Origin: Clostridiaceae bacterium
Lineage (GTDB): Bacteria > Bacillota > Clostridia > Oscillospirales > Acutalibacteraceae
Assembly: GCA_016280595.1 (NCBI GenBank)
Contig: JAEEHB010000015.1
Span: forward strand, 1-64,000
Reading direction: 5' to 3'
Length of the DNA stretch: 64,000 bases
Position numbers and translations under genes: made by a program. Shown piece after piece: positions 25,028-35,215 of this stretch. Numbering within the stretch: position 1 is the stretch's first letter; each line of letters begins with the position of its first letter. The notes beneath the pieces were generated by a model. The model was not told the DNA's origin and ran no database searches. It saw only the letters and a list, made by a program, of their open reading frames with translations.

Positions 25028-25229
25028 TCCCGATTTAAGTGTAGTTCTTCAGGACCATCTCAGCCGTTACTCTCTTGTAACAGCCACGGCAAAGAGAGCA
25101 AGAGAAATCGCGGCTGAAGACCAGGCAAACGGTGAAACAAGCACCGAAAAGCCAGTGACAAGGGCTCTCGACCAGATTTTATCAGGCGAGTATGTAATTG
25201 TTGAGCCCGAGGAGATAAGAGATATCTGA
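25020..25229 (+). CDS. rpoZ: RNA polymerase omega subunit
   Basis: This 69-residue protein contains SRYSLVTATAKRAREIA and KPVTRALDQILSGEYVI, the conserved omega core that clamps the beta-prime C-terminus. It is shorter than enterobacterial omega, as usual in Firmicutes. It overlaps gmk, and the order gmk-rpoZ-priA is standard. Confidence 0.95.
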   Translation: MFNPDLSVVLQDHLSRYSLVTATAKRAREIAAEDQANGETSTEKPVTRALDQILSGEYVIVEPEEIRDI

Positions 25230-25269
25230 GCGCTTTTCAGCGGAATAATCCCGGCACGGAGGTGATGAT

Positions 25270-27711
25270 ATGAAATTCGCAAAGGTTGCCGTTGAAGCGG
25301 CCAATTACTCCTTTGATTCCGAATTTGATTATATTGTCCCTCCCGAAATCGAAAATGAGGCCCAGGCCGGCAAACGTGTTACCGTGCCCTTCGGCAACGG
25401 CAACAAAAAGAGCGTCGGTATGATTTTTGAAATCACATCCGAGTCTCAGGGCAAACGCCTCAAAAAGATTATATCCGTTGACGATGAAAAGCCCGTGCTC
25501 TCCGAAGAGATGCTCAGACTTGCGCTGTTTATGAAAGACAGATGCTTTTGCACTCTTTATGACTGCGTCAAGGCGATGCTCCCGTCGGGTCTCGGCAGAA
25601 AAATAGTCAACTCCTACGCGCTCAGCACCGATGTAACAGGTGAGCAGATTGACGCTCTCGAAGCGAATGCAAGAGAATTCTGCCGCTTCCTTGAGGAGAG
25701 AGGCACATTTGTCAGGGAAGACCTGGTATTCAAAAATCTCTCCATTAAAGCAGACAAAAGCATACCCTCCACTCTGCTTAAGAAAGGTTATATCCTTTCA
25801 CAGAGCGATTCGGTAAGGCGTCTCGGCGATGTCACATCCAGAATGGTCAGACTGCTTCCCGGCTGGGAGGAAGTCAGACTTACGCAGAAGCAGAAGGAAA
25901 CCGCCCTTGTCCTCAGGGATGCGGGCGCGGCTACCGTGAGTGAACTGTGCTACTTCACCGGCAACAGCCCTGCAGTAGCAAATGCTCTTGTCAAAAACGG
26001 AGCCGCGGAGTTTTTCGAAACGGCGGTCGATTATTATTCCGCCCTTTCCGACGGCGAAGGCGAGAGAAAAGAAATCAGCCTCACTTCCGAGCAGCAGGCC
26101 GCTTTTGATGAGCTCAGAGCAAAAGCACTCTCGGGCGAAAGAAGCACCTATCTTCTCTACGGCGTAACAGGCAGCGGAAAAACTTCCGTCTATATGCGCG
26201 TTATGGATGAAGTGCTTGACAGCGGCAAAAGCGTTTTACTGCTTGTGCCCGAAATCGGTCTCACACCGCAGGCGCTGAGTATATTCTGCAAGAGATACGG
26301 CAAAAACGTAGCCGTCTTTCACTCCGCCCTCTCGATGAGAGAGAGAATAGAGCAGTGGAAGCGGGTTAAAAACTCCGAGGCAAAAGTTGTTATCGGCACA
26401 AGGAGCGCGGTCTTTGCTCCGTTTGAAAATCTCGGCCTCATCATAATTGACGAGGAGCAGGAGCACACCTATAAATCCGAGCAGACTCCCCGATATGACG
26501 CGGCAGATGTGGCAAAATTCAGGGCGGCTTACAATAACTGCCTGCTGCTGCTTGCCTCCGCAACCCCCAGGGTTGAGAGTTATGCCGCGGCGCTCAAAGG
26601 CCGTTACGGCTTATGCACCCTCACGGGCAGATACGGGGCGGCGGATATCCCGGAAGTGAAAACTGTGGATATGCGCACTGCCGAAAAAATGCCGGACTGC
26701 CCCGAAATAAGCAAAGAACTTTACGAATCAATTAAAGCCAACACAGAAGCGCATAAGCAGACAATTCTGCTTATAAACCGCAGAGGCTTCAACACCTTCG
26801 CGGTCTGCGATTCCTGCGCTCAGGTAATCAACTGCCCGAACTGCAGCATATCGCTCACTTATCATTCCGCAAACAACAGGCTTATGTGCCACTACTGCGG
26901 ATATTCACGGCCCTTCACGAAGGAATGCCCGACCTGCGGCAAACCGGGTGTGAGGTATGCCGGCTTCGGCACCCAGAAAATACAGGATGACCTTGAATCG
27001 CTTTTCAAGGATGCCAAAGTGCTCAGGATGGATGCCGATACCACCACCGCAAAGAATTCCCATGAAAAACTTCTCGGCGCTTTCGAGCGCGGTGAATACG
27101 ATATACTTATGGGCACGCAGATGGTTGCAAAAGGTCTCGATTTTCCCAATGTCACTCTTGTAGGCGTGATTTCGGTTGACCAGCAGCTTTATAACGATGA
27201 TTTCCGCTCGCTCGAAAAAGCGTTTTCCCTGCTCACTCAGGTGGTGGGCAGAAGCGGCAGGGGAGAGAGCAAGGGCATAGCGATTATTCAGACCCTTACC
27301 CCCGAAAACGAGATTATCCGCCTTGCCGCCCTGCAGGATTACGACAGATTTTTCAAAACGGAAATCAGAATCAGAAAGGGTATGCAGTACCCGCCATTCT
27401 GTGATTTATGCGTGATAGGAGTAACGGGCAGTGAGGAGAGCGCCGTAAGAGGCGCCTGCGAAGGAATAACCCGCCTGCTTTCACTCAAGTCATCGGAGGA
27501 ATACAAAGACGAGAAAATGATTGTTTTGCGCCCCGTGCCCGCAAGGGTAGCAAGAATGGGCGGAAAATTCAGATACAGAATAATTATCAAATGCCGCAAC
27601 AGCGCCGGATTCAGGCGTATGATTTCGGAAATTCTTAAAGAAACAGGCACGGACAAGATGTATAAAAATGTAACGGTTTACGCCGACATTAATCCAGACG
27701 CCGTGCTGTGA
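25270..27711 (+). CDS. priA: Primosomal replication restart helicase PriA
   Basis: This 813-residue protein has an N-terminal 3' DNA-binding domain (EAANYSFDSEFDYIVP, KRVTVPFGNG), a superfamily 2 helicase core with Walker A GVTGSGKTS (about 298-305) and Walker B DEEQEH (about 394), and a cysteine cluster for two zincs at about 513-557 (CDSCAQVINCPNC, CHYCGY, CPTCG). PriA reloads DnaB at stalled forks. Length is slightly above the usual 730-800. GGAGGTGATGATATG gives a strong start. Confidence 0.97.
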   Translation: MKFAKVAVEAANYSFDSEFDYIVPPEIENEAQAGKRVTVPFGNGNKKSVGMIFEITSESQGKRLKKIISVDDEKPVLSEEMLRLALFMKDRCFCTLYDCVKAMLPSGLGRKIVNSYALSTDVTGEQIDALEANAREFCRFLEERGTFVREDLVFKNLSIKADKSIPSTLLKKGYILSQSDSVRRLGDVTSRMVRLLPGWEEVRLTQKQKETALVLRDAGAATVSELCYFTGNSPAVANALVKNGAAEFFETAVDYYSALSDGEGERKEISLTSEQQAAFDELRAKALSGERSTYLLYGVTGSGKTSVYMRVMDEVLDSGKSVLLLVPEIGLTPQALSIFCKRYGKNVAVFHSALSMRERIEQWKRVKNSEAKVVIGTRSAVFAPFENLGLIIIDEEQEHTYKSEQTPRYDAADVAKFRAAYNNCLLLLASATPRVESYAAALKGRYGLCTLTGRYGAADIPEVKTVDMRTAEKMPDCPEISKELYESIKANTEAHKQTILLINRRGFNTFAVCDSCAQVINCPNCSISLTYHSANNRLMCHYCGYSRPFTKECPTCGKPGVRYAGFGTQKIQDDLESLFKDAKVLRMDADTTTAKNSHEKLLGAFERGEYDILMGTQMVAKGLDFPNVTLVGVISVDQQLYNDDFRSLEKAFSLLTQVVGRSGRGESKGIAIIQTLTPENEIIRLAALQDYDRFFKTEIRIRKGMQYPPFCDLCVIGVTGSEESAVRGACEGITRLLSLKSSEEYKDEKMIVLRPVPARVARMGGKFRYRIIIKCRNSAGFRRMISEILKETGTDKMYKNVTVYADINPDAVL

Positions 27712-27719
27712 GGTAAAAT

Positions 27720-28190
27720 ATGGCACTCAGAAAAATAGTTGAGGTCGGCGACCCGATTCTCAGAAAAAAATCAAGGCCGGTCGAAAAATTTGACGAAAGG
27801 CTCCACACTTTGCTCGACGATATGAGAGAAACTATGTATGAGCAAAACGGTGTTGGTCTCGCTGCGGTGCAGGTAGGCGTGCTCAGACGCGTGGTTGTTA
27901 TGGACTGCTCAACTGATAAGAGCGGCTACCTTGAACTTATAAACCCCGAAATAATCGAAACCGAAGGAGAGCAGTGCGAGCAGGAAGGCTGCCTCTCTCT
28001 GCCCGGGAAAACCGGCATCACAAAACGCCCCGCCGAAGTCAAGGTGAAAGCGCTTGACAGAAACGGCAACTGGTGTGTCTACAAAGGCACGGAACTCAAG
28101 GCGAGATGTTTCTGCCACGAGATAGATCATCTTGACGGCATCCTGTTTACCGACAGATTAAAGCCCGCTATTGAAACTGATTTAGGGTGA
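27720..28190 (+). CDS. def: Peptide deformylase
   Basis: This 156-residue metalloenzyme removes the formyl group from new proteins. All three motifs are intact: GVGLAAVQ, EGCLSLPG and HEIDHLDG. It lies eight bases after priA and four before fmt, so the formyl-adding and formyl-removing enzymes are coexpressed. Confidence 0.97.
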   Translation: MALRKIVEVGDPILRKKSRPVEKFDERLHTLLDDMRETMYEQNGVGLAAVQVGVLRRVVVMDCSTDKSGYLELINPEIIETEGEQCEQEGCLSLPGKTGITKRPAEVKVKALDRNGNWCVYKGTELKARCFCHEIDHLDGILFTDRLKPAIETDLG

Positions 28191-28194
28191 GATA

Positions 28195-29118
28195 ATGAAG
28201 ATTGTTTTTATGGGAACTCCGGATTTTTCGGTTCCCTGCCTTGCAAAACTTATTGAATCGCGCCACGAGGTTACGGGTGTTTTCACTCAGCCCGATAAGC
28301 CCAAAGGGCGGCACGGCGAACTTACGCCGCCTCCCGTCAAAGTGCTTGCGCTCGAAAACGGAATCAAAGTTTATCAGCCCGTAAAGATGCGCGACGGCAC
28401 CGCTCTGGAGATGCTCAGAGAGGCATCGCCCGATCTGATAATCGTGGTGGCTTACGGCAAGATTCTGCCGAAGGAAATTCTCGAATACCCGAAATACGGC
28501 TGCATCAACATTCACGCCTCACTTTTGCCCGATTTAAGAGGCGCCGCACCCATACAGTGGGCAATCCTCAGAGGGCTCAAAGAGACCGGCGTAACCGCGA
28601 TGCAGATGGACGAGGGGCTCGACACAGGCGATATGCTCCTTAAAGAAAAGGTCGAAATCACCAAAAATATGAACGCGTCCGACCTTCACGATATACTTTC
28701 CTCACTCGGCGCGGATGTAATGATAAAAGCGATTGACCTGCTCGAAGCGGGGAAACTCGTGCCCGAAAAACAGGGCGAATCGGAATCCTTCTACGCGGGA
28801 ATGCTCTCGAAAGATTTATCACCGATTGACTGGAGCAAGTCCGCACTTGAAGTGCACAATCAGGTGAGAGGACTTTACGGCTGGCCATGCGCCACCGCTA
28901 AACTCGGCGGCAAAACTTTCAAGATTCACGAGACAGTGCTCACCGGTGAAAAAGGAAACGCCCCCGGCGAAATCGTAGATTCACACGGCAGGCTGTCCGT
29001 TTGCTGCGGAGACCTCAACTGTGTTGAGATAAAAGTGCTTCAGGCGGAAAACAAAAAGGCAATGAAAACAGAGGATTACCTCAGAGGCAATCCCGTAACT
29101 GAAAGAAAGTTTGACTGA
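28195..29118 (+). CDS. fmt: Methionyl-tRNA formyltransferase
   Basis: This 307-residue enzyme formylates Met-tRNAfMet. The N-terminal formyltransferase fold starts KIVFMGTPDFSVP, with the catalytic INIHASLLPDLRGAAPIQ segment (Asn-His-Asp); the C-terminal OB fold binds the tRNA (PGEIVDSHGRLSVCCGD). It is normal in length and starts four bases after the def stop. Confidence 0.97.
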   Translation: MKIVFMGTPDFSVPCLAKLIESRHEVTGVFTQPDKPKGRHGELTPPPVKVLALENGIKVYQPVKMRDGTALEMLREASPDLIIVVAYGKILPKEILEYPKYGCINIHASLLPDLRGAAPIQWAILRGLKETGVTAMQMDEGLDTGDMLLKEKVEITKNMNASDLHDILSSLGADVMIKAIDLLEAGKLVPEKQGESESFYAGMLSKDLSPIDWSKSALEVHNQVRGLYGWPCATAKLGGKTFKIHETVLTGEKGNAPGEIVDSHGRLSVCCGDLNCVEIKVLQAENKKAMKTEDYLRGNPVTERKFD

Positions 29119-29133
29119 CAAGAGGTTAATGAG

Positions 29134-29844
29134 ATGAGTTATTACGGAGTGGATTTATACTACTTTATCCTCGTGATACCGGCAATGATTATTGCCCTGA
29201 TTGCGCAGGTGAAAGTCAAATCAACTTATAAGAAATACAGCGGAAAACTTAATTCAAAAGGTCTCACCGGAGCGCAGGCGGCTCAGGCGGTGCTCAATTA
29301 TTACGGCATAAGAGATGTTGTTATTCAGCCTACGGGCGGCACGCTCACCGATAACTTCAACCCGAGCACCAAAGTGATAAGCCTTTCAACAGGCGTTTAT
29401 TCTTCATCGTCCGTTGCCGCGGTCGGAATTGCATGCCACGAAGCGGGTCACGCCGCACAGCACGCGGAAAACTACAGACCTATTCAGATAAGAAACTCCA
29501 TTGTGCCCGTTTGCAATATCGGTTCGCGCCTCGGAATTCCCCTCGCGATTCTCGGCGTTCTGTTAACCCCTTACTGGGCGGCATTTTCCTACCTTGTATA
29601 TATCGGCATCGCCCTTTACGGCGCGGTATGCCTTTTCCACCTTGTCACCCTTCCCGTTGAATTCAACGCGAGCAAAAGAGCCCTCAAAGTAATCAGCGAA
29701 ACAGGGCTTCTCTACGGCGACGAATACTCGGGCGCGCGCAAGGTGCTTACAGCCGCCGCAATGACCTATGTTGCGTCAATGCTTGTGGCGATTGCAAATC
29801 TTTTGAGACTGCTGATAAGATTCACCGGAAACCGCAGAAGATAA
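29134..29844 (+). CDS. YugP-family zinc metallopeptidase
   Basis: This 236-residue membrane protein has an N-terminal helix (FILVIPAMIIALIAQ), the zinc motif HEAGHAAQH starting at about residue 102, and two to three C-terminal helices. It belongs to the DUF/YugP group of membrane metallopeptidases conserved in this operon in Clostridia. Its substrates are unknown. The catalytic face is likely cytoplasmic. GAGG precedes the ATG. Confidence 0.9.
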   Translation: MSYYGVDLYYFILVIPAMIIALIAQVKVKSTYKKYSGKLNSKGLTGAQAAQAVLNYYGIRDVVIQPTGGTLTDNFNPSTKVISLSTGVYSSSSVAAVGIACHEAGHAAQHAENYRPIQIRNSIVPVCNIGSRLGIPLAILGVLLTPYWAAFSYLVYIGIALYGAVCLFHLVTLPVEFNASKRALKVISETGLLYGDEYSGARKVLTAAAMTYVASMLVAIANLLRLLIRFTGNRRR

Positions 29845-29854
29845 GGAGCGTTAA

Positions 29855-31180
29855 ATGAAATCTGCCAGACAGACGGCGTTTGAGGCGCTGCTGAAAATAC
29901 ATAAAGACGGGGCGTATTCCAACCTCGCTGTTGACAGTGTGCTTAAGGATAACGATTCACTTGATGAGCGCGACAAGGCCTTTGTCACAAATGTGATTTA
30001 CGGCACGCTTGACAGGCTGATGCTCATTGACTATAACCTGAGCCTTTATCTTAATCAGCCGCTCAAGAAACTCAAGCCCGAACTTCACACAATTCTCAGA
30101 ATGGGCGCTTACCAGATTCTGTTTATGGATAAGGTACCCTCCCACGCCGCGGTCAGCGAAAGCGTAGCGCTCGCAAAGGTCAACAAATCCGCCTTTGCCG
30201 CTTCGGTAGTCAATGCCGTGTTAAGGCGTGTGGCTGAAAACGGGCTCAGATATCCCGATATCGACGAAAAATCTCCCAAGTATCTTTCAATAAAATATTC
30301 CTGCCCCGAGTGGCTTATTGAACTCTGGACGGAGGCTTACGGCTTTGACAATGCCCTTGCTCTTGCGGAAAAGGCGATGGAAGCGCCGCCCGTAACGGTC
30401 AGGGTGAATAACCTCAAGACAAACAGCGAAGACTTAATCTGGAAACTCGCCGAAGAGGGCGTGATAGCAGAGAGAGTGCCCGACATGGAAGACGCGCTGT
30501 ATCTTAAGAATACCGGTGCGGTAGATTCTCTGAGTGCCTATAAAGAGGGCCTCTTCCACGCGCAGGATATCGCCTCTCAGCTTTGCTGCAGAGCGCTCGC
30601 GCCCGTAGTGGGCGATATGATTTTCGATATGTGCTCCGCGCCAGGCGGGAAAGCATTCACCATTGCCGAAATTATGGGCAACACGGGCACTGTAAAGGCG
30701 TTTGACATATATCAGTCAAGGGTTGACCTTATCAGAAAAGGCGCCGAAACTCTCGGCATTACAAGTATTATTTCAACCCTTTCGGATGCCGCGGTTTACA
30801 ACGAAAACTTCGGCACGGCAGACAGGATACTTTGCGATGTTCCCTGCTCCGGGCTCGGCATCATAAGGCGCAAACCCGAAATCAGATATAAAAACGCGCT
30901 CGATATATCGGGCATTCCCGAAATACAGTATTCTATTGTAAACAACGCTTCCAGGTATCTCAAAAGCGGCGGCAGGCTGGTTTATTCCACCTGTACTCTC
31001 AATCCTGCCGAAAACGAGGAAGTGTGTGACAGATTTTTGGCAAACCATCCGGAGTTTGAGGCGGTGCCTTTCCTGCCGGAAATAAAGCGCCACAAACCCG
31101 GTTACAAATATCTTACTCTTATGCCGCATATCCACTCAACTGACGGATTCTTTATCGCGGTGTTTGAAAAGAAGTTATGA
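29855..31180 (+). CDS. rsmB: 16S rRNA (cytosine-967-C5)-methyltransferase
   Basis: This 441-residue enzyme has an N-terminal NusB-like helical domain (RQTAFEALLKIHKDGAYSN, about 1-130) and a C-terminal SAM domain: CSAPGGKAFTIAE for SAM binding, CDVPCSGLGIIRRKPEIR with the first active cysteine, and YSTCTLNPAENEEV with the nucleophile. It modifies C967 of 16S rRNA. The stop overlaps the rlmN leader with only a six-base gap. Confidence 0.96.
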   Translation: MKSARQTAFEALLKIHKDGAYSNLAVDSVLKDNDSLDERDKAFVTNVIYGTLDRLMLIDYNLSLYLNQPLKKLKPELHTILRMGAYQILFMDKVPSHAAVSESVALAKVNKSAFAASVVNAVLRRVAENGLRYPDIDEKSPKYLSIKYSCPEWLIELWTEAYGFDNALALAEKAMEAPPVTVRVNNLKTNSEDLIWKLAEEGVIAERVPDMEDALYLKNTGAVDSLSAYKEGLFHAQDIASQLCCRALAPVVGDMIFDMCSAPGGKAFTIAEIMGNTGTVKAFDIYQSRVDLIRKGAETLGITSIISTLSDAAVYNENFGTADRILCDVPCSGLGIIRRKPEIRYKNALDISGIPEIQYSIVNNASRYLKSGGRLVYSTCTLNPAENEEVCDRFLANHPEFEAVPFLPEIKRHKPGYKYLTLMPHIHSTDGFFIAVFEKKL

Positions 31181-31186
31181 GGTAAA

Positions 31187-32236
31187 ATGGATATTCTCTC
31201 AATGTCGCTTGACGAAGTCACGGCGGCCTTCAAAGAAAATTCAATACAGGCTTTCAGAGCAAAGCAGGTTTACGAGTGGCTCCATAAGCACCTTGTGCAG
31301 TCCTATGACGAAATGACAAATCTGCCTAAGGACCTCAGGGCGAAACTTACGGCGGACTTTCCGTTCGAGGGCTGCAAGGTCGAAAAAGTGCAGACCGCGT
31401 CCGACGGCACGCTCAAGTTTCTCTATACCCTTAAAGATGATGAACTTGTTGAGAGCGTTGTGATGAAATACAAATACGGCTACACCGTCTGCGTTTCCTC
31501 ACAGGTAGGCTGCAAAATGGGCTGCCGCTTCTGCGCCTCAACCGTCGGCGGCTTCAGGCGAAACCTGACACCCGGCGAAATGCTTGACCAGGTTTACAGA
31601 GCTCAGAGTTATGTGGGCGAAAGGATTTCCCATATCGTGCTTATGGGTATGGGCGAGCCGATGAATAACTTTGACAATGTGATGAAGTTCATTTCTTTGT
31701 TCACCGATGAAAACGGAATCAATCTTTCCGTGAGAAATATTTCGCTTTCAACCTGCGGCATAGTGCCCGGCATTGAGAAACTACGCGAAAAGCACCTGCA
31801 GCTCACGCTTTCCGTTTCGCTTCACGCACCTAACGATAAAATACGAAGCGGCATAATGCCCGTCAATAAGAAATACGGAGTTGATGAACTTTTAAGCGCC
31901 TGCCGCAGATACGCATCCGAAACATCAAGGCGTATTTCGTTTGAATATTCAATGATGAAAGATGTCAATGACAGCGACGAATGTGCAAAAGAACTTGCGT
32001 CAAAACTCAAAGGCATGCTCTGCCATGTAAACCTCATACCGATAAACGAAGTGGAAACAAGCCCCTTCAGGCCGAGTACGCAGGAGAGAATCAGCAGATT
32101 TTCCGAGATTCTTTCCGGCAGCGGAATAAGCACCACGGTCAGAAGAAAACTGGGCTCTGATATAGATGCATCCTGCGGTCAGTTAAGATTAAAGTCAATC
32201 AGAGAAAGGGGGAATCCGGATGCTTCTTGCAGCTAA
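31187..32236 (+). CDS. rlmN: Dual-specificity 23S rRNA/tRNA adenine-C2 methyltransferase
   Basis: This 349-residue radical-SAM enzyme carries GCKMGCRFCAS (Cys109, Cys113, Cys116) for the [4Fe-4S] cluster, the MGMGEP motif, and the C-terminal catalytic cysteine in DIDASCGQL. RlmN methylates A2503 of 23S rRNA and A37 of some tRNAs. The last 17 bases overlap the phosphatase gene. Confidence 0.96.
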   Translation: MDILSMSLDEVTAAFKENSIQAFRAKQVYEWLHKHLVQSYDEMTNLPKDLRAKLTADFPFEGCKVEKVQTASDGTLKFLYTLKDDELVESVVMKYKYGYTVCVSSQVGCKMGCRFCASTVGGFRRNLTPGEMLDQVYRAQSYVGERISHIVLMGMGEPMNNFDNVMKFISLFTDENGINLSVRNISLSTCGIVPGIEKLREKHLQLTLSVSLHAPNDKIRSGIMPVNKKYGVDELLSACRRYASETSRRISFEYSMMKDVNDSDECAKELASKLKGMLCHVNLIPINEVETSPFRPSTQERISRFSEILSGSGISTTVRRKLGSDIDASCGQLRLKSIRERGNPDASCS

Positions 32237-32951
32237 AACAGATATAGGTAAGCAAAGAGAAAACAATCAGGATTCATATTCTTTCGGCGAAATAGTGCCG
32301 GGCGTATGCTACGCTGTGGTGTGCGACGGTATGGGCGGCGCGGCAGAAGGCGCCGTTGCATCAAGGAAATGCTCGGAAATAGTAAGGGAGAGACTTACAG
32401 CCGGCTATTTTGACGGGATGAGCGACAATATGACAAAATCCCTGCTCACCTCCGCAATAGAATATGCAAACCGGCAGATTTACTCTCTTTCGCTTTCCGA
32501 TGAAAAATATGAAGGAATGGGCACTACCGTCGTAGCGGCGATAATCACGAAAAGCAGCGTTTATATTTCGCACGCAGGCGACAGCAGGGCATATCTCATT
32601 AATCCCGGGCGCAATATAATGCAACTCACCAGAGACCATTCCGTTGTGCAGAGAATGGTTGAAGACGGCACGATAACTGCGGCGCAGGCGGTTGACCACC
32701 CCAAGAAGCATCTTATCACAAGGGCTGTCGGCGTTGACCCGGAAGTGAGAACGGATTTCTGCCAGGAAGAGGTTGAGCAGGGTGATATAATCCTGCTTTG
32801 CACCGACGGCCTCACAAACTATCTTTCAATCGGTTTTCTTGCGGAACTTTCCGGTGAAACTTCTCTCGAGGGGTTTGTAACCGACCTTGTAAACAAAGCA
32901 AACGAAAACGGCGGCGGCGATAATGTGACAGTTGTTGCCGTACAGGTCTGA
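32220..32951 (+). CDS. prpC: PP2C-type Ser/Thr phosphatase (Stp/PrpC)
   Basis: This 243-residue metal-dependent phosphatase has TDIGKQRENNQDSYSF, VCDGMGGAAEG, SHAGDSRAYL, and GGGDNVTVVAV motifs that supply the manganese ligands. It removes phosphates put on by the PASTA kinase encoded 18 bases downstream. GGGGGAA precedes the ATG, and the gene overlaps rlmN by 17 bases. Confidence 0.96.
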   Translation: MLLAAKTDIGKQRENNQDSYSFGEIVPGVCYAVVCDGMGGAAEGAVASRKCSEIVRERLTAGYFDGMSDNMTKSLLTSAIEYANRQIYSLSLSDEKYEGMGTTVVAAIITKSSVYISHAGDSRAYLINPGRNIMQLTRDHSVVQRMVEDGTITAAQAVDHPKKHLITRAVGVDPEVRTDFCQEEVEQGDIILLCTDGLTNYLSIGFLAELSGETSLEGFVTDLVNKANENGGGDNVTVVAVQV

Positions 32952-32968
32952 CAGGAGGAATAACGGAT

Positions 32969-35185
32969 ATGGATAACTACACAGGAAAAAGACTTGACGG
33001 ACGATATGAAATCCAGGAGGTCATAGGTGTCGGCGGTATGGCCGTTGTCTATAAGGCCTATGACAACATTGATGACAGAATAGTTTCCGTTAAAATCCTC
33101 AAGGATGAATTTCTCGCAAACGAGGAATTCCGCCGCAGGTTCAAAAATGAATCCAAAGCGGTTTCCCTTCTTTCACATCCCAATATAGTGAAGGTTTACA
33201 ACGTCAACTACGGTGACAGACTTCAGTATATCGTGATGGAATATGTTGAGGGCATCACGCTCAAGGAGTATATTGAGCAGCAGGGAAAACTCGGCATTAA
33301 GGAAACCATCTATTTCACCACTCAGATTCTCCGCGCCCTTCAGCACGCCCACGACAAGGGCATTATCCACAGGGATATCAAGCCCCAGAATATCCTTCTG
33401 CTCTCAAACGGCAACATCAAGGTCACCGACTTCGGTATTGCCAGATTCAGTTACAGCGACACAAAAACTATGAACGACTCGGCCATAGGCTCCGTTCACT
33501 ATATCAGCCCCGAGCAGGCGAGGGGCAACGCCATTGACGAGCGCACGGATATCTATTCCGTAGGCGTTGTGATGTATGAAATGCTTACCGGCAAACTTCC
33601 GTTTGTTTCCGAAAACAGCGTTTCCGTTGCTCTTATGCAGCTGCAGAATGACGCTAAGAGCATCAGGGAAATTAACCCCAACATTCCCGTAGGTCTTGAG
33701 CAGATAGTCAAGAGGGCTATGGAAAAGGATACCAAGCAGAGGTATCAGACTGCCTCCGAAATGCTCCTTGATATTGAGGAATTCAAGAGAAATCCCAACA
33801 TCAGATTCAGGCAGGATTATTTTGTTGATTCCGACCCCACCAAGTTTGCAACGGCAAGCGGCTCCGGTCCGTCCGTGCCCGGCACGGCGACCAAAACAAG
33901 CACCCAGGTTGCAAAGCCGATTGTTGAGGAGGAAGAGGAGGATGAGCCCAAGAGCGGAAAAGCAGGGTTTATCATTATCGGAGTCCTGCTCGGCCTTCTT
34001 GTGCTCGGCCTGATTACATTTGCGGGTCTGTATTTCTTCACGGATGTATTCAGTAAAGACGCGGCGCTTGTGCCGAGTTTCACGGGGCTCGATTACGAAA
34101 CCGAAATCAAAGACAACCCCGATTACTCCGACTACACGTTTGAAGTGGTGTATGAAGCGAATTCACTGCTTACAAACGGTATGGTTTATGACCAGAATCC
34201 CCCCGCAAACAGAAAGATGGATAACGCGAGCAAGGTTATCACCCTCTATGTTGTTAATAACAGCGAGCCGGTCACGATACCCGATGTCAGCGGTATGATG
34301 TGGGAGGCGGCACAGACAGCGCTTGAAAACAAGGGCTTCAAGGTAAATCTCCTGCCCACGGTCAGCGCCACCATCGAATTCGGCACCGTTATCAAGACAA
34401 AGCCCGCTGCCAACACCGAGGCTGAGCCCGGCACAACAGTCACCATTTATTACGCAAGCGACGAAGACCTTATCGAAGTGCCCAAAATAGTCGGCTGGGA
34501 TTACAATATGGCAAAGGAAAGACTTGAGTCAATGAACCTTGCCATTGAAGCGGATTATGAAGAGCGCGCAAGCGATCAGCCCAAGGGCACCATAATCGCC
34601 CAGAATCCCGAAGAGGGCGACAAGGTCATTGAGGGCACGAGAATCGCGGTTGTTGTCAGCAACGGCGTGCCCGATATAATGAAGGCCGATATCACCATCG
34701 ATCTGCCCGACAGAAACTCATATCTGAGTTTTGATGTATATGTCAACAACGAGAGAAAGGTAAGCACCTCTCTTCTTATGGACGGAAGCAAGCACAAGTT
34801 TACTGTAGAAGGCTCGGATGAAGCCGCTTCGGTCAAGGTATATATTGACAACAGCGAATACTATTCCTGCACGGTGAACTTCAAGAGTAATCCCGCCGTT
34901 ATTTCCAATGAGCACTATGCTTACAGGTCATCCGGCGGCACAACAGCCGTGCTTCCCGATGTAACGGGTATGAATGTTGCCCAGGCGAAGAGCACACTTG
35001 CGTCAAGAGGATTCAGCAACGTGCAGGTAAGATACACTCAGGTATCAGATTCAAGCCGCAACGGCGTTGTGCTCAGCCAGAGCCCGGAAGGCACAAATAC
35101 CAATTCCATTGTTGACCGTATAACCGGTTCCATTTCAACAGATACCGCCATTACTCTGACAGTCGGTCAGATGGAAGGCGTGTAA
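32969..35185 (+). CDS. prkC: PASTA-domain Ser/Thr kinase (PrkC/Stk)
   Basis: The 738-residue protein has a Hanks kinase domain (GVGGMAVVYKAYD, VKIL lysine, HRDIKPQN, DFGIA), a Thr/Ser-rich linker, a membrane helix at about 331-356, and external PASTA units at about 364-430, 434-500 and 503-570. A beta-rich insert of about 85 residues (574-655) then separates a fourth PASTA (about 660-738, AVLPDVTGMNVAQAKSTL). It senses muropeptides or lipid II and phosphorylates division, wall and germination proteins. The insert between PASTA 3 and 4 is a non-standard layout compared with Bacillus PrkC. It is cotranscribed with the phosphatase. Confidence 0.96.
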   Translation: MDNYTGKRLDGRYEIQEVIGVGGMAVVYKAYDNIDDRIVSVKILKDEFLANEEFRRRFKNESKAVSLLSHPNIVKVYNVNYGDRLQYIVMEYVEGITLKEYIEQQGKLGIKETIYFTTQILRALQHAHDKGIIHRDIKPQNILLLSNGNIKVTDFGIARFSYSDTKTMNDSAIGSVHYISPEQARGNAIDERTDIYSVGVVMYEMLTGKLPFVSENSVSVALMQLQNDAKSIREINPNIPVGLEQIVKRAMEKDTKQRYQTASEMLLDIEEFKRNPNIRFRQDYFVDSDPTKFATASGSGPSVPGTATKTSTQVAKPIVEEEEEDEPKSGKAGFIIIGVLLGLLVLGLITFAGLYFFTDVFSKDAALVPSFTGLDYETEIKDNPDYSDYTFEVVYEANSLLTNGMVYDQNPPANRKMDNASKVITLYVVNNSEPVTIPDVSGMMWEAAQTALENKGFKVNLLPTVSATIEFGTVIKTKPAANTEAEPGTTVTIYYASDEDLIEVPKIVGWDYNMAKERLESMNLAIEADYEERASDQPKGTIIAQNPEEGDKVIEGTRIAVVVSNGVPDIMKADITIDLPDRNSYLSFDVYVNNERKVSTSLLMDGSKHKFTVEGSDEAASVKVYIDNSEYYSCTVNFKSNPAVISNEHYAYRSSGGTTAVLPDVTGMNVAQAKSTLASRGFSNVQVRYTQVSDSSRNGVVLSQSPEGTNTNSIVDRITGSISTDTAITLTVGQMEGV

Positions 35186-35215
35186 TATGTAATAGAGGAA
35201 AGAGGAGATGAAACA

